This document shows, piece by piece, positions 17,940-26,978 of a stretch of 64,000 nt of DNA; the first letter of the stretch is position 1, and the number at the start of each line of letters is the position of its first letter. The notes beneath the pieces were generated by a model. That model did not search any database and was not told the DNA's origin. It was given only the letters and a program-made list of their open reading frames with translations. The translations under genes and the position numbers were made by a program. The stretch is from positions 1 to 64,000 of the forward strand of contig JBEVVG010000005.1 of NCBI GenBank assembly GCA_040507225.1, given 5' to 3'. This DNA comes from Thiodiazotropha sp040507225. Lineage in GTDB: Bacteria > Pseudomonadota > Gammaproteobacteria > Chromatiales > Chromatiaceae.

Positions 17940-19310
17940 TCAAACCGGCTCATCCGCTTCGCAATCGATAACCTCGCAATGTAGCCGCCCCTGTGACAGA
18001 CGTGCGGTGACACGTTCGCCGGGTTTCGCCTCTGCCTGACTGCGCAGAATCTTTCCGTCCCGGTCGCGTGTCACCAGGGCGTATCCCCGCCCGAGGGTAT
18101 TCAGCGGGCTTAGGGTGTGCAGGTCGCGGGCCAGTTGATGCAGGCGATTGCGCCGCAGCTCGATCCGCTGGCCGATACCGCGGCCGAGTCGCTCCTCAAG
18201 CATCTGGTAGGTGTTCCGCAACTGGGTCAGGCGCTTTTCCGGTGATTGGCTGATCAGGCGGTGATCCGCCTGCGACAGGCGGTGACGGTACATGAGCAGC
18301 CGCCGTTCCAGGGCGTTGCGCAGCCTGATCCCCAACTCGTCGAGTTGCTGGGCGCGTTGCTGGGTGCGCTGACGGGGGTGTTGACGCAGCAGGCGTTTCT
18401 CAAGCTTGCGGCAGGTCTCCCGGAGTTGTGCGAGGCGCTGTTGCTGGCGCTGACGCAGGCCTCGTTCCAGGGTCAGCAGGCGTTGTCGCAGCGCCTGTTC
18501 ATCGGGGGTCACCAGCTCCGCGGCGGCGGACGGGGTGGGGGCGCGCCGGTCGGCGACGAAGTCGGCGATGGTGAAATCGATTTCGTGGCCGATGCCGGTC
18601 ACGAGCGGGATCGGGCAGTCGCGGATCGCCCGTGCAAGCGCCTCGTCGTTGAACGCCTGCAGGTCCTCGATCGAGCCTCCGCCCCGGCTGAGGATCAGCA
18701 GATCGCACTCATCCCGCTGGGCGACCAACTGCAGTTTGCGGATGATCTGCCGGGGGGCCTCTTCACCCTGTACCTGAACCGGGTAGATCACCACCGGCAG
18801 GGCCGGGTAGCGGCGTTTCAGCACCGTCAGCAGATCGCGGATGGCCGCGCCGCTGGGTGAGGTGATGATTCCGAGGCGGCGCGGCGGAATGGGTATTTCG
18901 CGTTTCAGGGCGGTGTCGAACAGCCCCTCAGCGGCCAGTTTCTGTTTGAGTCGTTCAAAGGCGAGCTGCAGGGCGCCTTCACCCGCCGGTTCCAAGTGCT
19001 CGGCGATCAACTGAAACTCACCCCGCGCCTCGTACAGGCTGATGCGTGCGCGCATCAGGATCTGCTGCCCGTTGGCGGGCTTGAAGCGCAGCAGCTGGCG
19101 CTTCATGCGGAACATGGCGCAACGCACCTGGGCGGCTTCGTCCTTGAGACTGAAATAGATGTGCCCGGAGGCGGGCTGGGCCAGATTGGATATCTCGCCA
19201 CTGACCCAGATCAGCGGGAAGCTGGCTTCGAGCACAGCACGGGTCTCACGCACCAGACGTGATACGGAGTAGATATCCCTGTTCGGATTTGGCGTGTCGG
19301 GTGGATTCAA
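17940..19310 (-). CDS. xseA: Exodeoxyribonuclease VII large subunit
   Basis: A 456-residue XseA. Together with XseB it degrades single-stranded DNA in both directions and takes part in mismatch repair. The N-terminal OB fold is at residues about 10-105 ('VSRLVRETRAVLEASFPLIWVSGEISN'), and the catalytic core contains 'RLGIITSPSGAAIRDLLTVLKRRYP' and 'DLLILSRGGGSIEDL', with 'VTGIGHEIDFTIADFVAD' after it; a long coiled coil follows. It starts with TTG overlapping the stop of the upstream GGDEF-EAL gene (TTGA), so it is translationally coupled. xseB is not in this window. Confidence 0.96.
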   Translation of the reverse strand: MNPPDTPNPNRDIYSVSRLVRETRAVLEASFPLIWVSGEISNLAQPASGHIYFSLKDEAAQVRCAMFRMKRQLLRFKPANGQQILMRARISLYEARGEFQLIAEHLEPAGEGALQLAFERLKQKLAAEGLFDTALKREIPIPPRRLGIITSPSGAAIRDLLTVLKRRYPALPVVIYPVQVQGEEAPRQIIRKLQLVAQRDECDLLILSRGGGSIEDLQAFNDEALARAIRDCPIPLVTGIGHEIDFTIADFVADRRAPTPSAAAELVTPDEQALRQRLLTLERGLRQRQQQRLAQLRETCRKLEKRLLRQHPRQRTQQRAQQLDELGIRLRNALERRLLMYRHRLSQADHRLISQSPEKRLTQLRNTYQMLEERLGRGIGQRIELRRNRLHQLARDLHTLSPLNTLGRGYALVTRDRDGKILRSQAEAKPGERVTARLSQGRLHCEVIDCEADEPV

Positions 19311-22300
19311 GCGGTTTCTTTGTGCCGGTTGTGCCGGTAGGTCTGGAACTGGTTCGCTGCCAGGGGCCGGCTGAAATGGTATCCCTGAAAGATGTGACAG
19401 CCTTTGTCACGCAGAAACTCCAATTGTTCCTCATCCTCGACCCCCACGGCAACCACTTCGATTTCCATCAACTGCGCCATGGTGAGGAAGGTCTGTACCA
19501 GTTGCGCATCCTTGGGATCCGTCGCTATGTCGCGTACGAAGCTCCGGTCGATCTTGATCTGGTCCACCGGCAGGCGCCTCAGGTTGGCCAGCGACGCATA
19601 ACCGATACCGAAGCAGTCGATAGCGAAGCGCACGCCCAGCTGCTTGAGTTTGACCACCTTGTCATAGGTCTCGTCGAAATTCTCCACCAGGGTGCTTTCG
19701 TTGATCTCGAGTATCAGGCACTCGGGACGCAGCCCGGTCTGCTCAAGGATCTGGATGATCTGATCGGCGAAGCCCACCTGATGGAAGTGCACTGCGCTGA
19801 TATTGACCGCGACCCGCTGCAGTTCGTCCGCTTCCTGTATCCAACGCTGGCTCTGATCCATCGCCTGGGTGAGTATCCACTCGCTCAGGGAGAGTATCAG
19901 GCCGGATTCCTCGGCCGCATTGATCAGGGTCTTGGGATCGACGATACCTTGCTGCGGGTGGAACCAGCGCAGCAGTGCCTCGGCGCCGATCAAATTATTG
20001 TCGCTGTCGAGTTGTGGCTGATAGAACAGGATCAGTTCATGGTTCAGCAGGGCATGACGCAGGTCGCTCTGCAACTGCACCTGCTGTTCCACGGTCTCCT
20101 GCATACCGGGCATGAAGAAGCGGATGGTGTTGCGCCCCGCGTCCTTGGCCCGGTACATGGCGGTGTCGGCAAACTTGAGAATATCGTCCGCGTCCTCGCT
20201 GTCCATGGGAAAGATCACCACTCCCATACTGGGGGTGATGTGCAACTCGTTACCCTGGATGTTATAGGGTTTGGAGAGCGCCCTGAGGATCTTGCGGGCG
20301 CCCTGTCGGGCCTGCTGGGCGGCGATCGAAGCGTCACTGCTGAGTTCTGAAAACAGCACCACGAACTCGTCCCCTCCGAGCCGTGAGGCGGTGTCTTCGT
20401 CGCGGATCTGCCGCTTCAGGCGGATCGCCACCTCCTGTAGCAACAGATCGCCGGCCTTGTGACCGAGGGCGTCGTTGATGGTTTTGAAATGGTCCAGATC
20501 CATGAACAATACCGCTCCGTGACGCTCATGGCGCCGACACATGGATTGCACCTGGTTGAGCCGCTCAAGCAGCAACCGGCGATTCGGCAGTTCGGTCAGG
20601 GCATCGTAGGTGGCCTGGTATTCGAGCCGGTCCATGGCGCGCATGCGCTCGATCTCGGCGCTGACCCGGGCGGCGATGATGTTGAGGACATCCGCCCAGT
20701 CCGGTGGCATGAACATCGGTTTGCGGGAGATCACCCAGATCACCCCGATCAGATCGTTATTGCGGTTACGGATGGGGACCCCGGCATAGCCCTGGATGTC
20801 GAGCATGATCAGGCTCTGATCCCCGGGGAACAGGTTCTGCACCCCCTGGGGGTAGAGGCTCGCGCCTTGAAGGATAACGTTTTCGCAGGGAGTGCCGCGT
20901 AGCGGGTAGTCGAAACCCTGCACCGGCTCATCATCGATGACCGTGGCCAGCCCCTTGATGCGCGCGATTCCGTCGAACTCCCCGATGTTGGCGCCATCTG
21001 CTTCGAACCAGCGACACAGTTCCCGCGCAACATGCTCAAAAAAATCCTCCCCGGTGATGCCGACCATGCTCTGCATGAGGGTGTGCAGGGTCTCGGAGGT
21101 GCGCCGCCGTTCTGTGATCTCCTGATGGGTCCCGCAGGCCCGGGTCGGTTCGCGGGTCAGGGGGTCATACTCCACGGCGCCGCCGGAACCCTCGATCCAG
21201 ATCCAGTGCCCGCTGATATGCTGCATGCGGAATTCCACGTTATAGGTCTTGCCGGACTTGAGATGTTCATCGATGATCGGCAGGATGCGCTTCCTGTCCT
21301 CCGGGTGCAGGCGGCTGAGCCAGTCCTCAATGTTGTGGTTGAGGTCCCCGGGGTCGAGCCCCAGCATCTCCATCCAGCGTTGATTCACCCTCAGCTCGTC
21401 ATTGACCAGATTCCAGTCCCAAAACCCCAGAGAGGCCCCCTTGATGACCAGGGAGAGCTGCTTTTCGGTTTCACGTTGCTGGCTGATGTCGAGCATGGTG
21501 ATCGGGGTGTGCCGGTTGGCCTCTTCACGGTGAGAGATCGGAAAATTCAGCAACACCTGAATCAGGTTGTGTTTCGAGGTCAGTAGCGGCACTTCGCAGA
21601 AGAAATCGGTCCGGTTCTCACTGGCGGCCAGGAGAAATTCCCGGAACGCCTCGATGACCCCTGGGGTGATGCTCTTGGGTAACCATTTCTGCAGTTCGCT
21701 CAGGCTGTTGACCTCGAACAGCTTGAGCGTGGCGGGGTTGGCGTTGACCACCCGGATCTGCATCAGCAGGGCACGCAGACGCTCGGGTTGCAGGTCGAAG
21801 TATCCCTGCAGGTCCTCGACTCCGGAATCGATCAGTTCATCCAGCCTGGCCAGCACCCGGGAGGTATCACCTTCGACCAGGGCGATGGAGACTCCGTTGA
21901 AGTATCCCCGGTACTGGGCTTCGGCGGTCTCGAGTTCCCGGGTGGTGAGCTTGATCCGCCATCTCAGGAACTGGGCGAGCAGCAACAGCACGACCAGCAC
22001 CATGCCGATGACGATCAGGGACTGGTAGTACCAGGGGGGCGGTCCCGGGTCGCTCTTGGGTTCGAACAGGGTGTTGAGACGTTGGTAATAGATCGACAGT
22101 TCGTCCTGTTTGAGTTGTTCCAGGCGGTAGTCGAGCTTCTCCTTGAGATAGGGCCCCTGAGACAGGTTGCGGGAGAATGCGTAGCGAATGTCCAGGGGCA
22201 TCAGGATGATCGGGCTGGCCACGGTGTTGTTAGTGTGGCTGCTCGCGGCACCGTACAGCCGGTTGACCAGGCCGGCATCCGCATAACCCTGACCTACCGC

Positions 22301-22831
22301 GCGCAGCACCATCTCGTAAGTCGGGTATTCGGTTAAATGGCAGTCGATCTTGAAGGCGAGACACAGCCCCATCAGGCCATCGTGTCCGGACACATAGACA
22401 TCGTCGCGCAGCACCGCAATGTTTTTTTTATCCAGGTCGGGGATGGACTGTATCGGGGCGTTTTCCCTGATGTAGATCTGGCCCCAGTTGGCGAGCACCG
22501 TCTGATCGGAAAACAGGAAACGCCGGGTCCGGTCGCTGTTATAGGCAATCCCGGGCAGGATATCGATCTTTCCCCGTGACAGGCGGGAGAGCAGGTCGCT
22601 CCAGTTGCCGACCACATAGACGAGTTGCCAGCTCTCCTGCCGGGCAATTTCCTCGAGCAGGTCAATGAACAACCCCTCGGGATGACCCGACGGATCGGTG
22701 CTGACCAGCGGCGGATTGTCGTAGATGCCCACCCGGATCGCGGTGACAGCCCCTTGCGCCACACCGCATTGAACCAGCAGGATCAGCACCAAAAGGAGTG
22801 GAATGCCACTTCTGACGGCGTTTCTGTGCAT
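19307..22831 (-). CDS. SBP-PAS-GAF-GGDEF-EAL sensor protein with degenerate EAL
   Basis: An 1174-residue membrane signalling protein. Signal peptide about 1-28; periplasmic solute-binding (SBP_bac_3) domain about 30-245; one helix about 267-291; PAS-like regions about 305-440 and 455-580; GAF about 595-735; GGDEF about 740-905; EAL about 915-1165. The diguanylate cyclase site GGDEF (near 819) and the RDED inhibitory site before it are intact. In the EAL domain the signature EAL (near 950) is intact, but the metal-binding DDFGTG reads DCFGIG (Asp1072-Cys1073) and the catalytic EGVE reads VGVE (Val1129). Phosphodiesterase activity is therefore unlikely. It diverges from guaB and is coupled to xseA. 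Confidence 0.92.
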   Translation of the reverse strand: MHRNAVRSGIPLLLVLILLVQCGVAQGAVTAIRVGIYDNPPLVSTDPSGHPEGLFIDLLEEIARQESWQLVYVVGNWSDLLSRLSRGKIDILPGIAYNSDRTRRFLFSDQTVLANWGQIYIRENAPIQSIPDLDKKNIAVLRDDVYVSGHDGLMGLCLAFKIDCHLTEYPTYEMVLRAVGQGYADAGLVNRLYGAASSHTNNTVASPIILMPLDIRYAFSRNLSQGPYLKEKLDYRLEQLKQDELSIYYQRLNTLFEPKSDPGPPPWYYQSLIVIGMVLVVLLLLAQFLRWRIKLTTRELETAEAQYRGYFNGVSIALVEGDTSRVLARLDELIDSGVEDLQGYFDLQPERLRALLMQIRVVNANPATLKLFEVNSLSELQKWLPKSITPGVIEAFREFLLAASENRTDFFCEVPLLTSKHNLIQVLLNFPISHREEANRHTPITMLDISQQRETEKQLSLVIKGASLGFWDWNLVNDELRVNQRWMEMLGLDPGDLNHNIEDWLSRLHPEDRKRILPIIDEHLKSGKTYNVEFRMQHISGHWIWIEGSGGAVEYDPLTREPTRACGTHQEITERRRTSETLHTLMQSMVGITGEDFFEHVARELCRWFEADGANIGEFDGIARIKGLATVIDDEPVQGFDYPLRGTPCENVILQGASLYPQGVQNLFPGDQSLIMLDIQGYAGVPIRNRNNDLIGVIWVISRKPMFMPPDWADVLNIIAARVSAEIERMRAMDRLEYQATYDALTELPNRRLLLERLNQVQSMCRRHERHGAVLFMDLDHFKTINDALGHKAGDLLLQEVAIRLKRQIRDEDTASRLGGDEFVVLFSELSSDASIAAQQARQGARKILRALSKPYNIQGNELHITPSMGVVIFPMDSEDADDILKFADTAMYRAKDAGRNTIRFFMPGMQETVEQQVQLQSDLRHALLNHELILFYQPQLDSDNNLIGAEALLRWFHPQQGIVDPKTLINAAEESGLILSLSEWILTQAMDQSQRWIQEADELQRVAVNISAVHFHQVGFADQIIQILEQTGLRPECLILEINESTLVENFDETYDKVVKLKQLGVRFAIDCFGIGYASLANLRRLPVDQIKIDRSFVRDIATDPKDAQLVQTFLTMAQLMEIEVVAVGVEDEEQLEFLRDKGCHIFQGYHFSRPLAANQFQTYRHNRHKETA

Positions 22832-23145
22832 GGCTGCACTTCCTGACTTGAGTTTCCATGTCCTAGTGGTAAAGCATAGCGGTCCCGGGCCGATGAGGGG
22901 AGGGCCTTTAGGGATGAAAATGCATTTTTGTGGTGTGGATAACCTTGTGGGGCGAACCCCGGAATGCGATTCCGGATCCTTGGCGGTCAGGAAATTAATT
23001 CCTCTTTCGTGGTGCTTTTCGGTTCCCCGGAGAGGTGTGCTCCGTGTGCGTCGTCAGGATACGGATTTGAGGCTGCCGGTTTACCGGCTCCACGGCAAAT
23101 TCTATAATGCCCGGCTACTTCATCCCTCCAGCCGGAAATACTGCT
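22832..23145. other. Divergent intergenic region between GGDEF-EAL gene and guaB
   Basis: A 314-base region with no gene. It holds a good guaB promoter (see 23080-23108) and the unmarked promoter of the GGDEF-EAL gene. Confidence 0.6.
23080..23108 (+). promoter_or_regulatory. Predicted sigma-70 promoter of guaB
   Basis: TTTACC at 23080-23085 (4 of 6 matches to the -35 consensus), a 17-base spacer and a perfect TATAAT at 23103-23108. The expected start of transcription is about 30 bases before the guaB ATG at 23146. No clear PurR box was seen. Confidence 0.55.
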
Positions 23146-24609
23146 ATGCGTGTGATCGAGGAAGCCCTCACTTTTGACGACGTACTCCTGGTGCCAGCCC
23201 ATTCCCAGGTTCTGCCCAAGGATGTCGAATTGCGGACCCGTCTGACCCGGGATATCGATCTGAACATCCCGCTGGTATCGGCGGCCATGGATACAGTCAC
23301 CGAATCCCGCTTCGCCATCGCTCTGGCCCTGGAAGGCGGCATCGGCATCATCCACAAAAACATGACCGCCGAGCAGCAGGCCCGGGAAGTCGAGAAGGTC
23401 AAGAAATATGAGAGCGGGGTGATTCGTGATCCGATCACCGTGGGGCCCTACGTGAGTATCGGCGAAGTGCTCGAACTGACCCGCTCGCGGAACATTTCCG
23501 GTGTTCCCGTGGTGGACGGCAAGGAACTGGTGGGCATCGTCACCGGCCGCGATCTGCGCTTCGAGCGCATCATGGACGACCCGGTGCGCAACATCATGAC
23601 CCGCAAGGATAAACTGGTCACCGTGAAAGAGGGGGCCAGTCGTGACGAGGTGATGAGCCTGCTGCACAAGCACCGTATCGAAAAGGTACTGGTGGTGGAT
23701 GACCAGTTCGCCCTGCGCGGCATGATCACGGCGAAGGATATCCAGAAGGCCAAAGACAATCCCAATGCCTGTCGTGATGAGCACGAACGGCTGCGCGCCG
23801 GCGCGGCGGTGGGTGTCGGCGCGGGTACCGAGGAACGGGTCGATGCGCTGGTCAAGGCCGGGGTCGACGTGGTCGTGGTGGACACCGCCCACGGTCACTC
23901 ACAGGGCGTGCTCGACCGGGTGGCCTGGGTGAAGAAAAACTATCCCGAGGTGCAGGTGATCGGTGGCAACATCGCCACCGCGGCAGCGGCGCTCGACCTG
24001 GTCAAGGCAGGGGCCGACGCGGTCAAGGTGGGCATCGGCCCCGGTTCCATCTGCACCACCCGTATCGTCGCCGGCGTCGGCGTACCCCAGGTGACTGCGG
24101 TCTCCAATGTGGCCAGGGCCCTGGAGGGCAGCGGTGTGCCGCTGATTGCGGACGGCGGTCTGCGCTATTCCGGCGATATCGCCAAGGTGCTGGCGGCCGG
24201 CGCCTACTCGGTGATGATCGGCGGCATGTTCGCAGGTACCGACGAGGCCCCCGGCGAAGTCGAGATCTACCAGGGTCGTTCCTACAAATCCTATCGTGGC
24301 ATGGGCTCCCTGGGTGCGATGTCCGGCAAGGACGGATCCAGCGACCGGTATTTCCAGGAGACCAACGAGAAAGAGAAGCTGGTACCCGAAGGCATCGAAG
24401 GCCGGGTGCCCTACAAGGGGCCGGTCATGGGCATCATCTACCAGATCATCGGCGGCATCCGCTCCAGCATGGGGTACACCGGTTGCGCGAGTATCGATGA
24501 GATGCGCACCAAGCCGGAGTTCGTCCGGGTCACCAATGCGGGGGTGACCGAGTCTCACGTCCACGACGTCACCATAACCAAGGAAGCGCCCAACTACCGG
24601 CGCGATTGA
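23146..24609 (+). CDS. guaB: IMP dehydrogenase
   Basis: A 487-residue cytosolic enzyme that oxidises IMP to XMP with NAD, the committed step to GMP. I start at ATG 23146 (MRVIEEALTFDDVLL), the conserved N-terminus, not at an in-frame start 39 bases upstream. Two CBS domains occupy about residues 92-205; the catalytic loop 'GIGPGSICTTR' carries the active Cys, with 'DGGLRYSGDI' and 'SYRGMGSLGAM' for phosphate and flap binding. The C-terminus 'SHVHDVTITKEAPNYR' is family-typical. It is followed by a strong hairpin and then guaA 83 bases downstream, the usual guaBA pair. Confidence 0.98.
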   Translation: MRVIEEALTFDDVLLVPAHSQVLPKDVELRTRLTRDIDLNIPLVSAAMDTVTESRFAIALALEGGIGIIHKNMTAEQQAREVEKVKKYESGVIRDPITVGPYVSIGEVLELTRSRNISGVPVVDGKELVGIVTGRDLRFERIMDDPVRNIMTRKDKLVTVKEGASRDEVMSLLHKHRIEKVLVVDDQFALRGMITAKDIQKAKDNPNACRDEHERLRAGAAVGVGAGTEERVDALVKAGVDVVVVDTAHGHSQGVLDRVAWVKKNYPEVQVIGGNIATAAAALDLVKAGADAVKVGIGPGSICTTRIVAGVGVPQVTAVSNVARALEGSGVPLIADGGLRYSGDIAKVLAAGAYSVMIGGMFAGTDEAPGEVEIYQGRSYKSYRGMGSLGAMSGKDGSSDRYFQETNEKEKLVPEGIEGRVPYKGPVMGIIYQIIGGIRSSMGYTGCASIDEMRTKPEFVRVTNAGVTESHVHDVTITKEAPNYRRD

Positions 24610-24633
24610 TGAGCCACACTGATTGTGTCAATC

Positions 24634-24677
24634 CAGGGGCATCTCGGGTCCACCCGGTTGCCCCTGTTCGTTTTTTT
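24634..24677 (+). terminator. Intrinsic terminator/attenuator between guaB and guaA
   Basis: CAGGGGCA (24634-24641) pairs perfectly with TGCCCCTG (24659-24666), with an inner CGGGT/ACCCG stem, followed by TTCG and seven T residues (24671-24677). This is a textbook rho-independent structure. As guaA starts only 16 bases later, it probably reduces guaA transcription relative to guaB rather than ending the operon completely. Confidence 0.8.
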
Positions 24678-24692
24678 GGAAGTTGAAAAGCC

Positions 24693-26270
24693 ATGACCAC
24701 AGATATTCACGCGCATCGGATTCTCATCCTCGATTTCGGTTCCCAGTACACCCAGTTGATTGCCCGGCGGATCCGCGAGGCCGGGGTGTATTGTGAAATC
24801 TATCCCTACGACAATGCGGATGAGGGCCTGGCGGCGGGCAAGCCCTCGGGAGTGGTTCTTTCCGGTGGTCCCGAGACCGTGACCGCGGAGGAAGCGCCTG
24901 CTGCGCCCGAATCGGTATACGAGATGGGGGTGCCGGTACTGGGCATCTGCTACGGCATGCAGACCATGGCCGCACAGCTGGGCGGTTCGGTGATCTCTTC
25001 CGACAAGCATGAATACGGCTATGCCCAGGTACGCGCCAGGGGCCACTCAAGGCTGCTGCGTGATATCGAGGACCACACCAGCGCGGAGGGTTACGGTCTG
25101 CTGGACGTGTGGATGAGCCACGGCGATCGGGTCGAAACCCTGCCCGAGGGGTTCCAGGTGATCTGCGAGACCGAAAACGCGCCGGTGGCGGGCATGGCGG
25201 ATGAGTCACGGGGTTTCTACGGTCTGCAGTACCACCCGGAGGTGACCCACACCCGCCAGGGCCAGCGTATCATCGAGCGGTTCCTGTTCGAAATCTGCGG
25301 GTGCGAGGTGTTGTGGACGCCGGGCCAGATCATCGAAGACAGCATCAGCCAGATCAAGACCCGGGTGGGCAAGCGTCAGGTGGTGCTGGGGCTCTCCGGC
25401 GGGGTGGACTCCTCGGTAGTGGGTGCGCTGCTGCACCGGGCGATCGGTGAGCAGCTGACCTGCGTATTCGTCGATAACGGCCTGCTACGCCTGCATGAAG
25501 GTGATCAGGTGATGGCCACCTTCGCCGAACACATGGGCGTCAAGGTGATCCGGGTGGATGCGGAAGACCGCTTCCTCAAGGCCCTGCGCGGGATCTCCGA
25601 CCCGGAGCAGAAACGCAAGATCATCGGCAACCTGTTCATCGATATCTTCGAAGAGGAGGCGGGTAAGCTGGAGAATGTCTCCTTCCTCGCCCAGGGCACC
25701 ATCTATCCCGACGTGATCGAGTCCGCCGGGGCCAAGTCGGGCAAGGCCCATGTGATCAAGTCCCACCACAACGTGGGTGGCCTTCCCGAATACATGAAAC
25801 TGGAACTGGTCGAACCCCTGCGGGAACTGTTCAAGGACGAGGTGCGCAAGATCGGCATCGAACTGGGGTTACCCTACGAAATGGTCTACCGCCACCCCTT
25901 CCCGGGGCCGGGCCTCGGGGTGCGGATCCTCGGCGAGGTGAAGAAAGAGTACGCGGATCTGCTGCGTCAGGCCGATCACATCTACATCGAGGAGCTGTAC
26001 AGGCATAACCTCTATGACGAGGTCAGTCAGGCCTTCGCGGTGTTCCTGCCGGTCCGCTCAGTCGGTGTGGTGGGGGATGCTCGCCGCTACGAATACGTGG
26101 TGACCCTGCGTGCGGTCAAAACCATTGACTTCATGACCGCCAGGTTCGCGCATCTGCCGTTCGAGTTTCTCGAAGAGGTCTCGCGACGCATCATCAACGA
26201 GGTGTCGGGGATTTCCCGGGTGGCCTACGATATCTCCAGCAAGCCGCCGGCGACCATTGAGTGGGAATGA
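24693..26270 (+). CDS. guaA: GMP synthase (glutamine-hydrolysing)
   Basis: A 525-residue enzyme that aminates XMP to GMP using glutamine and ATP. Class I glutamine amidotransferase domain about residues 8-195, with nucleophile Cys in 'GICYGMQTMA' and the His/Glu pair in 'YHPEVTHT'; ATP pyrophosphatase domain from about 200 with the P-loop 'GLSGGVDSSV'; and the C-terminal dimerisation domain with 'RHPFPGPGLGVRILGE' and the ending 'ISSKPPATIEWE'. Length and all motifs are normal. Confidence 0.98.
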   Translation: MTTDIHAHRILILDFGSQYTQLIARRIREAGVYCEIYPYDNADEGLAAGKPSGVVLSGGPETVTAEEAPAAPESVYEMGVPVLGICYGMQTMAAQLGGSVISSDKHEYGYAQVRARGHSRLLRDIEDHTSAEGYGLLDVWMSHGDRVETLPEGFQVICETENAPVAGMADESRGFYGLQYHPEVTHTRQGQRIIERFLFEICGCEVLWTPGQIIEDSISQIKTRVGKRQVVLGLSGGVDSSVVGALLHRAIGEQLTCVFVDNGLLRLHEGDQVMATFAEHMGVKVIRVDAEDRFLKALRGISDPEQKRKIIGNLFIDIFEEEAGKLENVSFLAQGTIYPDVIESAGAKSGKAHVIKSHHNVGGLPEYMKLELVEPLRELFKDEVRKIGIELGLPYEMVYRHPFPGPGLGVRILGEVKKEYADLLRQADHIYIEELYRHNLYDEVSQAFAVFLPVRSVGVVGDARRYEYVVTLRAVKTIDFMTARFAHLPFEFLEEVSRRIINEVSGISRVAYDISSKPPATIEWE

Positions 26271-26978
26271 TTCCACGTCTGGCACTGGCTGAATGACAGA
26301 CTGAAAAAAAACGAAGTTTCGCAAGGAAGCGAATCATGCCAGATGTGGTGACCAGCACGATCGTTCAGTGCAGACCCTTCCTATCAACTCGTCGATGAGT
26401 ATACCCCGGAATTCGCAACGCCTTCCCATTCGCTTCATCATCCGGCCCTTTTGATCGATAGTCTTCATCGTTGAGGCGATGAAAAATTATCAGTTCTGAT
26501 CAGATCATAGGCTGGGTCGAGATCAGGGGGAGCACTCTTTCCACTTGTGCCGTTATGGCAGTAGTCAAAATATCTGTATTCGTACTACTAATATCGATTA
26601 CGCATCACCATTTTATTTTGTTTGCGATTGCCCGGTTTTACCGTTAAAACCAAACTGGAAACAGGATCATTGCATGCAAGATCGTCTGTAAATCAACCAA
26701 GGACGATTACCTCGCCTATGGGAGAGAGATAGGAAGTGGATATGCGCGAACTCAATATTCGTGAATTAAGGATGCTCTTTTAAATACCATGATTATCATA
26801 GTGTTAAAAAAACACGCCAACATCTATTCTAAATTTGAACATATGACTGATATGTCACCGGGTTAGCTATCAATACGTTTGAGAGAAAAAAGCTACGAAA
26901 TGGTAATAAGGATATAAAGGTGGGTTTGTATGGATTTGCGAAGGACTCATTACTCTAAGCAAAGAGAGGATAAAGAAT
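26271..26978. other. AT-rich intergenic region before lipase gene
   Basis: A 708-base gap. No RNA gene or conserved protein was recognised. From about 26540 the sequence becomes clearly AT-rich compared with guaA, and this continues through the lipase gene. Frames on either strand are short and low in complexity. Confidence 0.5.
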
